Below, piece after piece: positions 1-8,077 of a stretch of 52,005 nucleotides of DNA (its first letter is position 1; every line of letters starts with the position of its first letter). Source of the DNA: Marisediminicola senii (GTDB lineage: Bacteria; Actinomycetota; Actinomycetes; Actinomycetales; Microbacteriaceae); NCBI RefSeq assembly GCF_011057645.1, contig NZ_JAALGE010000018.1, positions 1-52,005 on the forward strand, written 5' to 3'. The translations under genes and the position numbers were made by a program. The notes below the pieces were generated by a model. That model had not been told where the DNA came from, made no database searches, and saw only the letters and a program-made list of their open reading frames with translations.

Positions 1-79
1 CGCCAGATCCCGCCTCACCCTCGTCCCCGACACCGGAACCGAGGTGACCACCGAACCCGCCCTCGGACTCAGCGCCTAA
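1..79 (+). CDS. C-terminal tail of an upstream gene, possibly polynucleotide phosphorylase (partial)
   Basis: The window opens inside a reading frame that ends with TAA at 77-79; the visible 25 residues include ARSRLTLVPD followed by an acidic/Thr-rich tail. This resembles the last strand of an S1 domain plus a short tail, as at the end of actinobacterial polynucleotide phosphorylase, and pnp commonly precedes the M16 peptidase gene in this group. The assignment is mainly by synteny; too little sequence is present to prove it. Confidence 0.35.
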   Translation, partial: ARSRLTLVPDTGTEVTTEPALGLSA

Positions 80-147
80 CCCCCAAACCGAAGGACACCG
101 CTACACCACCACCGGGGACTTGACCGGCACATGTCCCACCCCTGACG

Positions 148-153
148 TAGGCT
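148..153 (+). promoter_or_regulatory. -10 element, probable leaderless promoter of the M16 peptidase gene
   Basis: TAGGCT lies 7 nt upstream of the ATG at 161, so transcription would begin at or next to the start codon. No convincing -35 hexamer is seen at 17 nt. Confidence 0.5.
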
Positions 154-160
154 CGGCACA

Positions 161-1507
161 ATGAATGGCGCAGTGCAACTACCCCTCGACCTCGCCGAAC
201 TCACGTTCGCGGCATCCGGCGATTCCCTGGTGCGTCGCACCGTTCTGCCGAGCGGGGTGAGAATCCTGTCCGAGCGCGTGCCCGGTGCGCGCAGCGCCAC
301 GATCGGCTACTGGGTCGCCGTGGGTTCGCGCGACGAGTCGGCCGGAACCTTCGGGTCCACCCACTTTCTCGAGCACCTGCTGTTCAAGGGCACCACCACG
401 CGAACCGCCCTCGACATCGCGATCAGCTTCGACGCGGTCGGCGGCGAGCACAACGCGGCGACGGCCAAGGAGTACACCTGCTACTACGCCAAGGTGCAGG
501 ACCGCGACCTCCCGATGGCCGTCGAGGTGCTCGCCGACATGTTCACGTCGTCTCTGCTCGACGCCGAGGAGTTCGAGAACGAACGCGAGGTGATCCTCGA
601 AGAACTGGCCATGGCCGAAGACGACCCGGGCGACGTCGCCAGCGAGCGCCTGTTCGAAGCGGTCTTCGGCGATCACCCGCTGGCCAGGCCGATCGGTGGC
701 AGCCCGCAGACCATCGCCGACGCCACCCGGGAATCGGTGTGGAACCACTACGGGGCCAATTACCGGGCCCAAGACCTCGTGATCACCGTCGCGGGAGCCG
801 TCGACCACGACGAGCTCGTCAACGGCGTCGTGCGGTCACTCGAGGCAGCGGGATGGAACCTGGGCGCCGAGGCGGCACCGGTCGCGCGTCGCGACGGGTC
901 GGGAGTCGTCATCGACCGCGGATCCCCCCTGGTCGTCGTGCAGCGCCCCGTCGAGCAGGCGAACGTGCTCTTCGGCATGGCGGGGCTGCCGGCATCCGAT
1001 CCCCGCCGCTCCACCCTCGCGGTGCTCAACTCGATCTTCGGCGGCGGCATGTCGTCACGGCTGTTCCAAGAGGTCCGGGAGAAGCGCGGACTCGCTTACT
1101 CGGTCTACTCGTTCTCGCCCAGCTACTCCGATGCCGGCCTGTTCGGCATCTACGCCGGGTGCTCGCCGGCGAAACTCGAGCAGGTGTCGGAACTCGTGCT
1201 CGGCGAGTTCAGCCGGCTCGCTCGCGACGGGGTATCGGTCGAAGAACTCGACAGGGCAGTGGGGCAGTTGAGCGGGGCATCCGCCCTCGCCCTCGAAGAC
1301 TCCGACACCCGCATGTCGCGGCTCGGCCGGGCAGAACTGACGCTGGGCGAATTCGCCGACCTCGACGAAGCGCTCCGACGCCTCGCCCTGGTCACCCCGG
1401 ACGGCGTGCAGCAGCTGGCCGCCGACCTGTTGGCCCAGCCGCTCTCGGTCGCCGCCGTCGGCACCATCGACGAGGCGACCCTCACCGGGCTCACGGCGGC
1501 GGTGTAG
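161..1507 (+). CDS. M16 family zinc metallopeptidase (mitochondrial processing peptidase-like)
   Basis: 448 aa. The inverted zinc motif HFLEH is at residues 68-72, and the downstream third ligand is a Glu in VILEELAMAEDD near residue 148. This is the catalytic half of an M16B-type peptidase, with the second, inactive M16 lobe in the C-terminal half. The family degrades or processes peptides; the bacterial substrate is usually unknown. No signal peptide is seen, so it is probably cytoplasmic. Four nucleotides separate it from the following phosphatase gene, suggesting co-transcription. The ATG at 161 sits 7 nt after a -10 element and has no Shine-Dalgarno, consistent with a leaderless start. 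Confidence 0.93.
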   Translation: MNGAVQLPLDLAELTFAASGDSLVRRTVLPSGVRILSERVPGARSATIGYWVAVGSRDESAGTFGSTHFLEHLLFKGTTTRTALDIAISFDAVGGEHNAATAKEYTCYYAKVQDRDLPMAVEVLADMFTSSLLDAEEFENEREVILEELAMAEDDPGDVASERLFEAVFGDHPLARPIGGSPQTIADATRESVWNHYGANYRAQDLVITVAGAVDHDELVNGVVRSLEAAGWNLGAEAAPVARRDGSGVVIDRGSPLVVVQRPVEQANVLFGMAGLPASDPRRSTLAVLNSIFGGGMSSRLFQEVREKRGLAYSVYSFSPSYSDAGLFGIYAGCSPAKLEQVSELVLGEFSRLARDGVSVEELDRAVGQLSGASALALEDSDTRMSRLGRAELTLGEFADLDEALRRLALVTPDGVQQLAADLLAQPLSVAAVGTIDEATLTGLTAAV

Positions 1508-1511
1508 CGCG

Positions 1512-2114
1512 ATGTCGCACTTTCTCTACCTGGTCAGGCACGGCGAGCAGCAGGACGCCGAGCACGGCCTGCCGGACGGCCCGCTCTCCGAACGCGGAAA
1601 GCGCCAGGCCAAGGCCATCGCCGACCGGCTCAGCGGAGTGCCGTTCGACGGGGCGTGGCACTCACCGCTGCAGCGCGCGGAAGAGACCGCGCAGATCATG
1701 ACGGCGAGCATGCCGAGCCTCAAGCCCGTGCCGTCGGCGCTGCTGTTCGACTGCATCCCGTCCGGCCCGACCCCCGACATGCCGCAGGCGTTCCTGCCGT
1801 TCTTCGGATCGGTCACCGAGGCCGAGATCGACGCGGGGCGCGCCCAGATGACCGATGCCGGCGCGGAATGGCTCACCCCGTCGCGACAGGACCGCCACGA
1901 CCTGCTGATCACCCATAACTTCGTCATCGCGTGGTTCGTGCGGGAGGTTTTCGACGCCCCGGCCTGGCGCTGGATGGGCACCAACCAGGCGAACTGCGGG
2001 CTCACCATCATCCGGGTCCGCTCGGTCAAGTCGCCGGAGCTGATCGCGCACAACGACCTCGCGCACCTCCCGGTCGAGTTGCGCACCGGCCTGCCGGTCG
2101 CCCAGCCGCTGTAG
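1512..2114 (+). CDS. Histidine phosphatase family protein (phosphoglycerate mutase-like)
   Basis: 200 aa. The N-terminal LVRHGEQ (RHG at residues 9-11) is the phosphohistidine-forming motif of the histidine phosphatase superfamily. SPLQRAEETAQ supplies the conserved Arg/Glu pair, and a later TH in LLITHNF is the candidate second catalytic His. The substrate cannot be read from the sequence; family members act on sugar phosphates, phosphoproteins or cofactors. It starts 4 nt after the M16 peptidase stop and is probably translated from the same mRNA. Its length is normal for the small-phosphatase branch. Confidence 0.88.
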   Translation: MSHFLYLVRHGEQQDAEHGLPDGPLSERGKRQAKAIADRLSGVPFDGAWHSPLQRAEETAQIMTASMPSLKPVPSALLFDCIPSGPTPDMPQAFLPFFGSVTEAEIDAGRAQMTDAGAEWLTPSRQDRHDLLITHNFVIAWFVREVFDAPAWRWMGTNQANCGLTIIRVRSVKSPELIAHNDLAHLPVELRTGLPVAQPL

Positions 2115-2197
2115 CACCGCTCGCCGCGTGCCGAGCGCGGCTCGGCGAACGAGGCGGGTGCGCCTGTGTGGGGCGGGCAGCCGCCCGCTGACCTTCG

Positions 2198-2737
2198 CTA
2201 CTCGAGTTCGGTCGTCAGGTTCTTCGCGAACCAGTGCGTCGCGTTGGGGTTGTCGTTGTAGGCGGCGATCTCGACGTACCCGGCGTTGCGGTAGAGGCCG
2301 GCCGCAGCCTCCTGCGCGACATTGGTGTCGAGCACGACCTCGCTCGCGCCGAATGCTCGTGCGCGTGACTCGAGCTCCTCGAGCAGCAGTCGCCCGAACC
2401 CGCGTCCCCTGAGGTGTGGCTGCAGCCAGAGGTGCTTGACCTCGAAGCGCGTCACCCCGGCCGAGTGGTCGAGCAGTCGGATGCCGCCGCACCCGACATC
2501 GGCCGGAGCGCTCGCGGCGGCATCCACACCGTTCTCATCGCCGGCTCCGGGGCGGGGCGTGTCGTCCTGCACGATCAGGAAAACGCCGCGGGGCGGCACG
2601 AACTGGGTGGGGGAGGGGAACGCGGTGCGGTATTCGCCCATGCCGGCGGGAAAGGATTGCGCCCGACTGGCGAAGTACTCGGTGAGGAGGGTGACGGAGG
2701 AATCCTCCGTCACCGCCGCGGTGCGAAACGTGACCAT
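2198..2737 (-). CDS. GNAT family N-acetyltransferase
   Basis: 179 aa. The acetyl-CoA pyrophosphate loop is visible as LRGRGFGRLLLEELE, preceded by the beta-strand FEVKHLWLQPHL, and a typical C-terminal GNAT segment (LYRNAGYVEIAAYN) follows. It would transfer an acetyl group from acetyl-CoA to an amine; the acceptor is unknown. It is convergent with the phosphatase gene and divergent from dapB. Its ATG lies 6 nt downstream of a TAGGCT -10 on the minus strand, so this is another likely leaderless start. Confidence 0.88.
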   Translation of the reverse strand: MVTFRTAAVTEDSSVTLLTEYFASRAQSFPAGMGEYRTAFPSPTQFVPPRGVFLIVQDDTPRPGAGDENGVDAAASAPADVGCGGIRLLDHSAGVTRFEVKHLWLQPHLRGRGFGRLLLEELESRARAFGASEVVLDTNVAQEAAAGLYRNAGYVEIAAYNDNPNATHWFAKNLTTELE

Positions 2738-2743
2738 TCGCCC

Positions 2744-2749
2744 AGCCTA
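2744..2749 (-). promoter_or_regulatory. -10 element of the GNAT gene (leaderless)
   Basis: Read on the minus strand this is TAGGCT, ending 6 nt before the GNAT start codon. Together with the dapB -10 at 2813-2818 it forms a compact divergent promoter region. Confidence 0.5.
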
Positions 2750-2812
2750 GGACGCGGGGGACGGTGCCCGGCGCTGGGTGCTCCCGCACGTCTGGTGCCC
2801 GGCGTGCCCGGG

Positions 2813-2818
2813 TAGATT
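2813..2818 (+). promoter_or_regulatory. -10 element of dapB (leaderless)
   Basis: TAGATT ends 6 nt before the dapB ATG at 2825. There is no Shine-Dalgarno sequence, consistent with a leaderless transcript. Confidence 0.55.
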
Positions 2819-2824
2819 GGACGC

Positions 2825-3562
2825 ATGATCACCAAGGTCGCCGTCGTCGGCGCAACCGGCCGGCTGGGCTCCCTCGTCTGCGACATCGTCGAGCAGTCCA
2901 GCGACTACGACCTCGTCGCCCGGCTCGACTCGAAGGGCCCGCTCGAGGACATGCTCGGGGCGCAGATCGCCGTCGACGTGACCCTGCCCGGCGTGAGCCA
3001 GCGCGTCGTCGACTTCGCCGTGTCGCACGGCATCTCGGTCGTGGTCGGCACCAGCGGCTGGTCGGCCGACCGCATCACGTCGCTCGAGAACCACCTCGCC
3101 GGATCCGAGGTCGGCGTGCTCGTCATCCCGAACTTCTCCCTCGGGTCGGCCCTCGCCACGAGCTTCGCGACCATCGCCGCGCGCTACTTCGAATCCATCG
3201 AGATCGTCGAGACCCACGCCGCCACGAAGGTGGACTCCCCATCGGGTACCGCCGTGCGCACGGCCGAGCTGATGGGTGTCGCCAGGGCGACGCTCGGGCC
3301 GGTCATCGCCCCGCACACCGACCAGCGTGCCCGCGGGCAGCAGGTGGCCAGCATCCCGATCCACAGCCTCCGCCTCGACGGCGTGCTCGCGCGGCAGGAC
3401 GTCGTGTTCAGCGGGAACGGCGAGACGGTGACCGTCAGCCACCAGACGCTGTCGAACGAGTCGTATCGCGCCGGCATCCACCTCGCCCTCGACGCCGCCC
3501 GCACCGCGACCGGCGTCACCGTCGGGCTCGACAAGCTGATCGACCTCGGCGGCGCCGGATGA
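2825..3562 (+). CDS. dapB: 4-hydroxy-tetrahydrodipicolinate reductase DapB
   Basis: 245 aa. Reduces 4-hydroxy-tetrahydrodipicolinate with NAD(P)H in the lysine/diaminopimelate pathway, following DapA, whose gene lies 2.4 kb downstream. The N-terminal dinucleotide-binding loop is VAVVGATGRLGS. The catalytic segment reads EIVETHAATKVDSPSGTA, which keeps the first His, the Lys and the KVDSPSGTA substrate loop but lacks the second His of the usual HH-x-HK motif. Its stop overlaps the start of the following small membrane protein (ATGA), so the two are translationally coupled. Confidence 0.93.
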   Translation: MITKVAVVGATGRLGSLVCDIVEQSSDYDLVARLDSKGPLEDMLGAQIAVDVTLPGVSQRVVDFAVSHGISVVVGTSGWSADRITSLENHLAGSEVGVLVIPNFSLGSALATSFATIAARYFESIEIVETHAATKVDSPSGTAVRTAELMGVARATLGPVIAPHTDQRARGQQVASIPIHSLRLDGVLARQDVVFSGNGETVTVSHQTLSNESYRAGIHLALDAARTATGVTVGLDKLIDLGGAG

Positions 3563-4005
3563 CCACGCGCATCCTCGTCATCGTGATGACGGCGCTGCTC
3601 GCCCTGTACCTCGCGGTCGTCGGCGTTCTGGCCGTTCGGCTGCTCACCGTCGACGACACCGTCGTGCGCATCATGGGCGTGGCCCTGATCGTGCTGCCCT
3701 TGATCGGGCTGTGGGCCCTCGTCGCCGAGCTCCTGTTCGGGTTGCGCACGCAGAAGCTCGGTGCCATCGTGCAGGCGGACGGCGACCTGCCGGCCGACAC
3801 CCTGCCGCTCCGGCCGAGCGGCCGACCGGTGCGCAGTGCGGCAGACGCGGACTTTCCGCGCTACCGATCGGCCGTCGAGAGCGACCCAGGCAACTGGAAG
3901 GCGTGGTTCCGCCTCGGGCTCGCCTACGACGCGTGCGGAGACCGCCGTCGGGCGCGCTCGTCGGTGCGCAGGGCCATCGCGCTGCACCGCGACGCGGTCG
4001 CCTGA
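3559..4005 (+). CDS. Small membrane protein with a TPR-like C-terminal segment
   Basis: 148 aa, starting at the ATG that overlaps the dapB stop. Two hydrophobic segments (about residues 5-27 and 36-62) form an N-terminal hairpin, followed by a soluble tail. The tail has NWKAWFRLGLAYDACGDRRRARSSVRRAIAL, which resembles one tetratricopeptide repeat. I do not recognise a function. It is coupled to dapB in translation, but a link to lysine synthesis is not implied. Confidence 0.75.
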   Translation: MTTRILVIVMTALLALYLAVVGVLAVRLLTVDDTVVRIMGVALIVLPLIGLWALVAELLFGLRTQKLGAIVQADGDLPADTLPLRPSGRPVRSAADADFPRYRSAVESDPGNWKAWFRLGLAYDACGDRRRARSSVRRAIALHRDAVA

Positions 4006-4022
4006 GGCACGGCGCGGCCCCG

Positions 4023-4970
4023 CTACTTCTTCGCGGCGCCGTCGCCCTCGAACACGGCGTCGATCGCCTGCTCGACGGTCTCGTGGCGGAAGGTGAACCC
4101 GTCGGCGAGCAGCGTTGTCGGCACCATCTTCTGGCTCGACAGCAGAAGCTCGCGCCCGGCCTCACCCATCACGAGCGACACGATCCGCTCGGGGAACACG
4201 AAGTTGTACGGGCGGTGCAGCTTCTTCGCGAGGTAGGCGGTTGCCCGGTCGGATGTCGCGGGATCGGGTCCGGCGAGGTTCACGGGGCCCTCGACCCGGG
4301 AGGCCACGAGGTGGCGGATCGCGGCGGCCTCGTCGTGGAGGCTGATCCACGGCCAGTACTGCCCGCCCGTGCCCACCCGCACCGCGAGGCCGAGCTTGGT
4401 CGGCAGTATGAGCTGCTTCAGCGCCCCGCCGTTCGCGATCACCAATCCGGTGCGGAGGGTGACCAGGCGGGTCGCGGCCGGACGCTCGGCCGCGGCCGCC
4501 TCCCACTGCCGCACGACGTCGGCAAGAAAACCGGTGCCCTCCGGTGCGCCGTCCGCGAGGCGTGCCGACGGCTGGTCGCCGTAGATGCCCACCGCCGAGC
4601 CACTGAGGAACGCGGTGGGGGGCGTCGCGGCGCGGTTCATGGCACCGACCAGGGCACTGGTCACCTGCAGGCGCGAATCGAGGATGGTCTGCTTGTACTT
4701 CTTCGTCCAGGGGATGCGCGCGATGGACGCCCCGGAGAGGTTGATGACCGCGTCGACCCCATCCATCACCGACGGGTCGAGGGTGCCGCTCGCTGGATCC
4801 CACTGGCGCTCGTCTGCACCGCGCGGGGTTCGGCGCACGAGGCGGGTCACGGCGAAGCCGTTCGCGGTGAGCTGCTTCACCAGCTCGCCGCCGATGAGGC
4901 CGGACGCCCCGGCAATGAGAACCGAGGTCGGTGCCGCCCCGTTGGCTGATGAATCGCTGGTCACAGGCAT
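4023..4970 (-). CDS. TIGR01777-type NAD-dependent epimerase/dehydratase family protein
   Basis: 315 aa. An extended-SDR Rossmann fold begins VLIAGASGLIGGELVKQL. INLSGASIARIPWTKKYKQ and FLSGSAVGIYGD are characteristic of the TIGR01777/SDR39U1 group, and a C-terminal DUF1731-like segment is present (LLLSSQKMVPTTLLADGFTF). The group is linked to cell division or sugar-nucleotide chemistry without a settled reaction. I chose the ATG at 4970 because a GGAGGGG ribosome site lies just upstream of it; an ATG 33 nt earlier has none. Confidence 0.88.
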   Translation of the reverse strand: MPVTSDSSANGAAPTSVLIAGASGLIGGELVKQLTANGFAVTRLVRRTPRGADERQWDPASGTLDPSVMDGVDAVINLSGASIARIPWTKKYKQTILDSRLQVTSALVGAMNRAATPPTAFLSGSAVGIYGDQPSARLADGAPEGTGFLADVVRQWEAAAAERPAATRLVTLRTGLVIANGGALKQLILPTKLGLAVRVGTGGQYWPWISLHDEAAAIRHLVASRVEGPVNLAGPDPATSDRATAYLAKKLHRPYNFVFPERIVSLVMGEAGRELLLSSQKMVPTTLLADGFTFRHETVEQAIDAVFEGDGAAKK

Positions 4971-5030
4971 GATGGCCCCTCCGTTCCGCACAGCATATGG
5001 CACCTCGCCCGGCGCGCGCCTGAGCGCTCA

Positions 5031-5109
5031 CACTGCCGCCGCCGTGACCCGCGACACCGCGCGCCATGACCCGCCACTGCCGCCGCCGTGACCCGCAACA
5101 CCGCGCGCC
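5031..5109. repeat. Two 35-bp imperfect direct repeats, period 44 bp
   Basis: Two copies (5031-5065 and 5075-5109) of a unit beginning CACTGCCGCCGCCGTGACCC differ at a single base. A shorter degenerate third piece follows at about 5119-5131. They lie in the non-coding gap between the epimerase gene and thyX, which holds no other gene that I can support. Confidence 0.8.
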
Positions 5110-5167
5110 GCCATCCGCCACGCCGCGCGCCACGGGCCGGCACGCCGGGCGCCCAGCGCTTCCGGGC

Positions 5168-5173
5168 TATCGT
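5168..5173 (+). promoter_or_regulatory. -10 element of thyX (leaderless)
   Basis: TATCGT ends 7 nt before the GTG at 5181, matching the spacing at other leaderless starts in the window. An ATG at 5175 would be too close to this element. Confidence 0.4.
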
Positions 5174-5180
5174 GATGACC

Positions 5181-5939
5181 GTGCCAGAACAGACCGAGAA
5201 CGACGTTCCCCGTCACGCCGACGCCCAGTTCCGCTCCGATATCGCCGTCGAGCTCGTGCGCCACAGCGCCAGCGACTCCGACGTGCTGTTCGCCGCCCGG
5301 GTGTCGACCCAGGGGGAGCAGACCCTCGAGTCCGCGCAGAACGACGATGTCGACGCATCCCGCAGCAAGGGGCTCATCAACTACCTGATGCGCGACCGCC
5401 ACGGGTCGCCGTTCGAGCACAACTCGATGACGTTCTACGTGCAGGCGCCGATCTTCGTGTTCCGCGAGTTCATGCGGCACCGCATTGCCTCGTACAACGA
5501 GGAGTCTGGCCGCTATCGCGAGCTCAACCCGGTCTTCTACGTGCCAGGGCCCGACCGCAACCTCGTGCAGGTGGGCAAGCCTGGCGCATACGACTTTCTG
5601 CCAGGCACGCCAGAGCAGACCGACCTCGTGGCCGACGAGACGCGCCGCATCTCGACCGAGGCATTCGCCTCGTATCAACGGATGCTGGATGCCGGCGTCG
5701 CCCGCGAGGTGGCCCGCATCGTGCTGCCGCTCAACATCTACTCCTCGATGTACGTCACGATGAACGCGCGGTCGCTGATGAACTTCCTCTCGCTGCGCAC
5801 CAAGCGGGAGGGCACGCACTTTCCGTCGTTCCCGCAGCGCGAGATCGAGATGGCCGCCGAGAAGATGGAGGGCTTCTTCGAGGAGCTCATGCCGATCACC
5901 TACGAGACGTTCAACCAGAACGGGCGCGTCGCTCCATAG
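5181..5939 (+). CDS. thyX: FAD-dependent thymidylate synthase ThyX
   Basis: 252 aa from GTG 5181 (254 aa from ATG 5175). Methylates dUMP to dTMP using methylene-tetrahydrofolate, FAD and NADPH. The signature RHRIASYNEESGRYREL (RHRx7S type) is intact, and SSMYVTMNARSLMNFLSLR forms the C-terminal dUMP-binding region. I favour GTG 5181 because a TATCGT -10 sits 7 nt upstream, the same geometry as other leaderless genes here; neither candidate has a Shine-Dalgarno. dapA follows 25 nt downstream under its own promoter, an order common in actinobacteria. Confidence 0.95.
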   Translation: MPEQTENDVPRHADAQFRSDIAVELVRHSASDSDVLFAARVSTQGEQTLESAQNDDVDASRSKGLINYLMRDRHGSPFEHNSMTFYVQAPIFVFREFMRHRIASYNEESGRYRELNPVFYVPGPDRNLVQVGKPGAYDFLPGTPEQTDLVADETRRISTEAFASYQRMLDAGVAREVARIVLPLNIYSSMYVTMNARSLMNFLSLRTKREGTHFPSFPQREIEMAAEKMEGFFEELMPITYETFNQNGRVAP

Positions 5940-5951
5940 CCCGACCGACGT

Positions 5952-5957
5952 TAAGCT
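5952..5957 (+). promoter_or_regulatory. -10 element of dapA (leaderless)
   Basis: TAAGCT ends 7 nt before the dapA GTG at 5965, with no ribosome binding site between. Confidence 0.5.
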
Positions 5958-5964
5958 GGGGTAC

Positions 5965-6942
5965 GTGTCTACGACGTCGAACCCATTTGGCCAGGTGCTT
6001 GTCGCACTCGTCACCCCCTTCACCGCCGACGGCGAGGTCGACTGGGCGGGTGTCGAGAAGCACATCGACGACGTCATCACCGACGGGGCAGACGGCATCG
6101 TCGTCACCGGCACCACGGGCGAGACCAGCACCCTGACTGACCCGGAGAAGCTACGCCTCGTCGAGGTCGGCAAGTCCGTCGCGAACGGCCGCGCCAAGAT
6201 CATCACCGGGGGCGGATCCAACGAGACCGCGCACGCCATCGAGCTCTACAAGGCCAGCGAGAAGGCCGGCGCCGACGGCGTCATGATCGTCACCCCGTAC
6301 TACAACAAGCCCACCCAGGCCGGCATCCTCACGCACTTCCGCATGATCGCCGACGCCACCGACCTGCCGGTCATCCTCTATGACATCCCCGGCCGCACCG
6401 GCGTCCCGATCCGCTACGAGACCATCCTCCGGGCCGCGAAGCACCCCAACATCCTCGCGATCAAGGATGCAAAGGGCGACTTCAGCGAGGTCAGCCGCGT
6501 GCTGAACCAGACCGACCTGCTCTACTTCTCCGGTGACGACGCCAACGCGCTCCCACACCTCGCGATCGGCGCCTCCGGACTCATCGGCGTGACCGCCAAC
6601 ATCGCCGCCGCGCCCTACCGCGTGATCGTCGACGCGGTCAACGCCGGCGACCTCACCGCTGCCACCGCCGCCCACATGGCCCTCGAGCCCCTCGTGCGCG
6701 CCGTGATGACCCACGTGCCTGGCACCGTCGCGGCGAAGTACATCCTGCACGGCCTCGGCCGCATCGCGAGCCCCCGGGTTCGCCTGCCGCTCGTCGGCCC
6801 CGAGGACTTCGAAGCCGCCATGATCGAAGACGAGATTGCCCTGGTCGGCGAGATCCCCGGACTCGACCTGACGAACTTCCGTCCCGACCGCAACGCGGCC
6901 GCCGGTGGCGCCCTGCCCAAGGTGGCCGGCACCACCCGCTAG
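5965..6942 (+). CDS. dapA: 4-hydroxy-tetrahydrodipicolinate synthase DapA
   Basis: 325 aa. Condenses pyruvate with aspartate semialdehyde, the committed step to diaminopimelate and lysine. A TIM-barrel aldolase: GTTGETSTL binds the pyruvate carboxylate, VTPYYNKP carries the catalytic Tyr, and ILAIKDAKGDF contains the Schiff-base Lys. The C-terminal tail is slightly longer than in the enterobacterial enzyme, as usual in actinobacteria. In many relatives ribonuclease J follows dapA; here an ABC exporter occupies that position. Confidence 0.96.
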   Translation: MSTTSNPFGQVLVALVTPFTADGEVDWAGVEKHIDDVITDGADGIVVTGTTGETSTLTDPEKLRLVEVGKSVANGRAKIITGGGSNETAHAIELYKASEKAGADGVMIVTPYYNKPTQAGILTHFRMIADATDLPVILYDIPGRTGVPIRYETILRAAKHPNILAIKDAKGDFSEVSRVLNQTDLLYFSGDDANALPHLAIGASGLIGVTANIAAAPYRVIVDAVNAGDLTAATAAHMALEPLVRAVMTHVPGTVAAKYILHGLGRIASPRVRLPLVGPEDFEAAMIEDEIALVGEIPGLDLTNFRPDRNAAAGGALPKVAGTTR

Positions 6943-7002
6943 TACTCCTGAGGTTTTATAAAATTCATCCTGCGGGATGACCCCACGGCGCCCAACCGTC
7001 GG

Positions 7003-7008
7003 TAGGTT
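7003..7008 (+). promoter_or_regulatory. Putative -10 of the ABC exporter operon
   Basis: TAGGTT is followed by about 49 nt of leader before the chosen GTG at 7058. Its position downstream of the ATG at 6977 argues against that earlier start. An AT-rich palindrome (TTTTATAAAA) lies just upstream near 6955. Confidence 0.35.
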
Positions 7009-7057
7009 GAGCGAAGCGCAGCCTCCGGAGGGCAGTGCACCGTCTCCTGGAGTCATC

Positions 7058-8074
7058 GTGGGCATCGTTCGCACCTGGATCTTTCCGATCATCCGCCTCC
7101 TGATCTTCGCGGCCATCGCCGCGGCGCTCGTCAAGCTCGCCTTCTTCGGCGAGACCACCCAGGCGGCGTCGCCCGAGTTCCCGACCGCCGAGATCGTCGA
7201 GCCGGAGGTTCCGGTGGTCATCGGTACCATCCAGAACGACGTGACCGTCACCGGTTCGGTGGCGCAGGATGCCGCGGTGCCCGTCAAGGCGACCATGGCG
7301 GGTGACGTCGTCAGGGTGATCGCCGCCGTCGGCGCCACCGTCGCCGCGGACACCCCCGTCGCCACCATCCGGTCGACGACCCCCGGCGCCATCGCGGCCG
7401 ACGGCACCGTCGCTCCCGACGTGGTCAAGACCGTGACCGTGGTCGCCGGCTCGCCCGGCATCCTGTCGTCGGTGTCCGTCATCGCCGCACAGACGGTCAC
7501 GGTCGGCGAGGCCATCGCGCAGGTCGCCCCGACCACGTTCAGCGTCAGCGGCGCCCTCGCGCCCGAGCAGCAGTACCGCCTGATCACCCGCCCGTCCGAG
7601 GCCACCGTGAGCATCACGGGCGGCCCGGCGCCGTTCACCTGCACGGGACTCACCATCAGCAGCGCGCTGCCGGGGGCGACCTCGGTATCGGGCGCCGGCG
7701 ACGGCGCAGAACCGGCGCCCGCGACCGGGGCCACCGTGCGGTGCGCCGTGCCAGCCGAGGTCACCGTCTTCGCCGGGCTCGCGGCCGAACTCACGATGGC
7801 CGGGGGAGTCGCCGAGAACGTGCTCACCGTTCCGGTGACCGCCGTCGAGGGATCCGCCGGCACCGGCAACGTCTACGTGCTGGCCGACGACGGCTCGAGC
7901 GAACCCAAGCCGGTCACCCTCGGGCTCACCGACGGCACCTCGGTGGAGATCACCGGCGGGCTGGCTGAGAACGAGATGGTCATGCAGTACGTGCCGGGGG
8001 CGCCGCAACAGGGCGTCGACATGGGAGACGGCTGCATGTCGTTCCCCGACGGCAGCATCACCTGCGAGGGCTGA
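7058..8074 (+). CDS. MacA-like periplasmic adaptor (HlyD-type membrane fusion protein)
   Basis: 338 aa from GTG 7058. One N-terminal membrane segment (FPIIRLLIFAAIAAALVKLAFF) anchors an extracytoplasmic region with a biotinyl-lipoyl-like hairpin (VPVKATMAGDVVRVIAAVGATVAADTPVATI) and a C-terminal barrel-like part (ENVLTVPVTAVEGSAGTGNVYVL). It would link the ABC permease to a substrate outside the membrane. It is 3 nt from the ATPase gene. An ATG at 6977 is possible, but a -10-like element lies downstream of it. Cargo is unknown. Confidence 0.8.
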   Translation: MGIVRTWIFPIIRLLIFAAIAAALVKLAFFGETTQAASPEFPTAEIVEPEVPVVIGTIQNDVTVTGSVAQDAAVPVKATMAGDVVRVIAAVGATVAADTPVATIRSTTPGAIAADGTVAPDVVKTVTVVAGSPGILSSVSVIAAQTVTVGEAIAQVAPTTFSVSGALAPEQQYRLITRPSEATVSITGGPAPFTCTGLTISSALPGATSVSGAGDGAEPAPATGATVRCAVPAEVTVFAGLAAELTMAGGVAENVLTVPVTAVEGSAGTGNVYVLADDGSSEPKPVTLGLTDGTSVEITGGLAENEMVMQYVPGAPQQGVDMGDGCMSFPDGSITCEG

Positions 8075-8077
8075 TCC

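Noticed and set aside
6151-7869. Long minus-strand open frame opposite dapA and the adaptor gene
   Set aside because: It mirrors coding sequence of real genes, shows no family motif and has no promoter or ribosome site.
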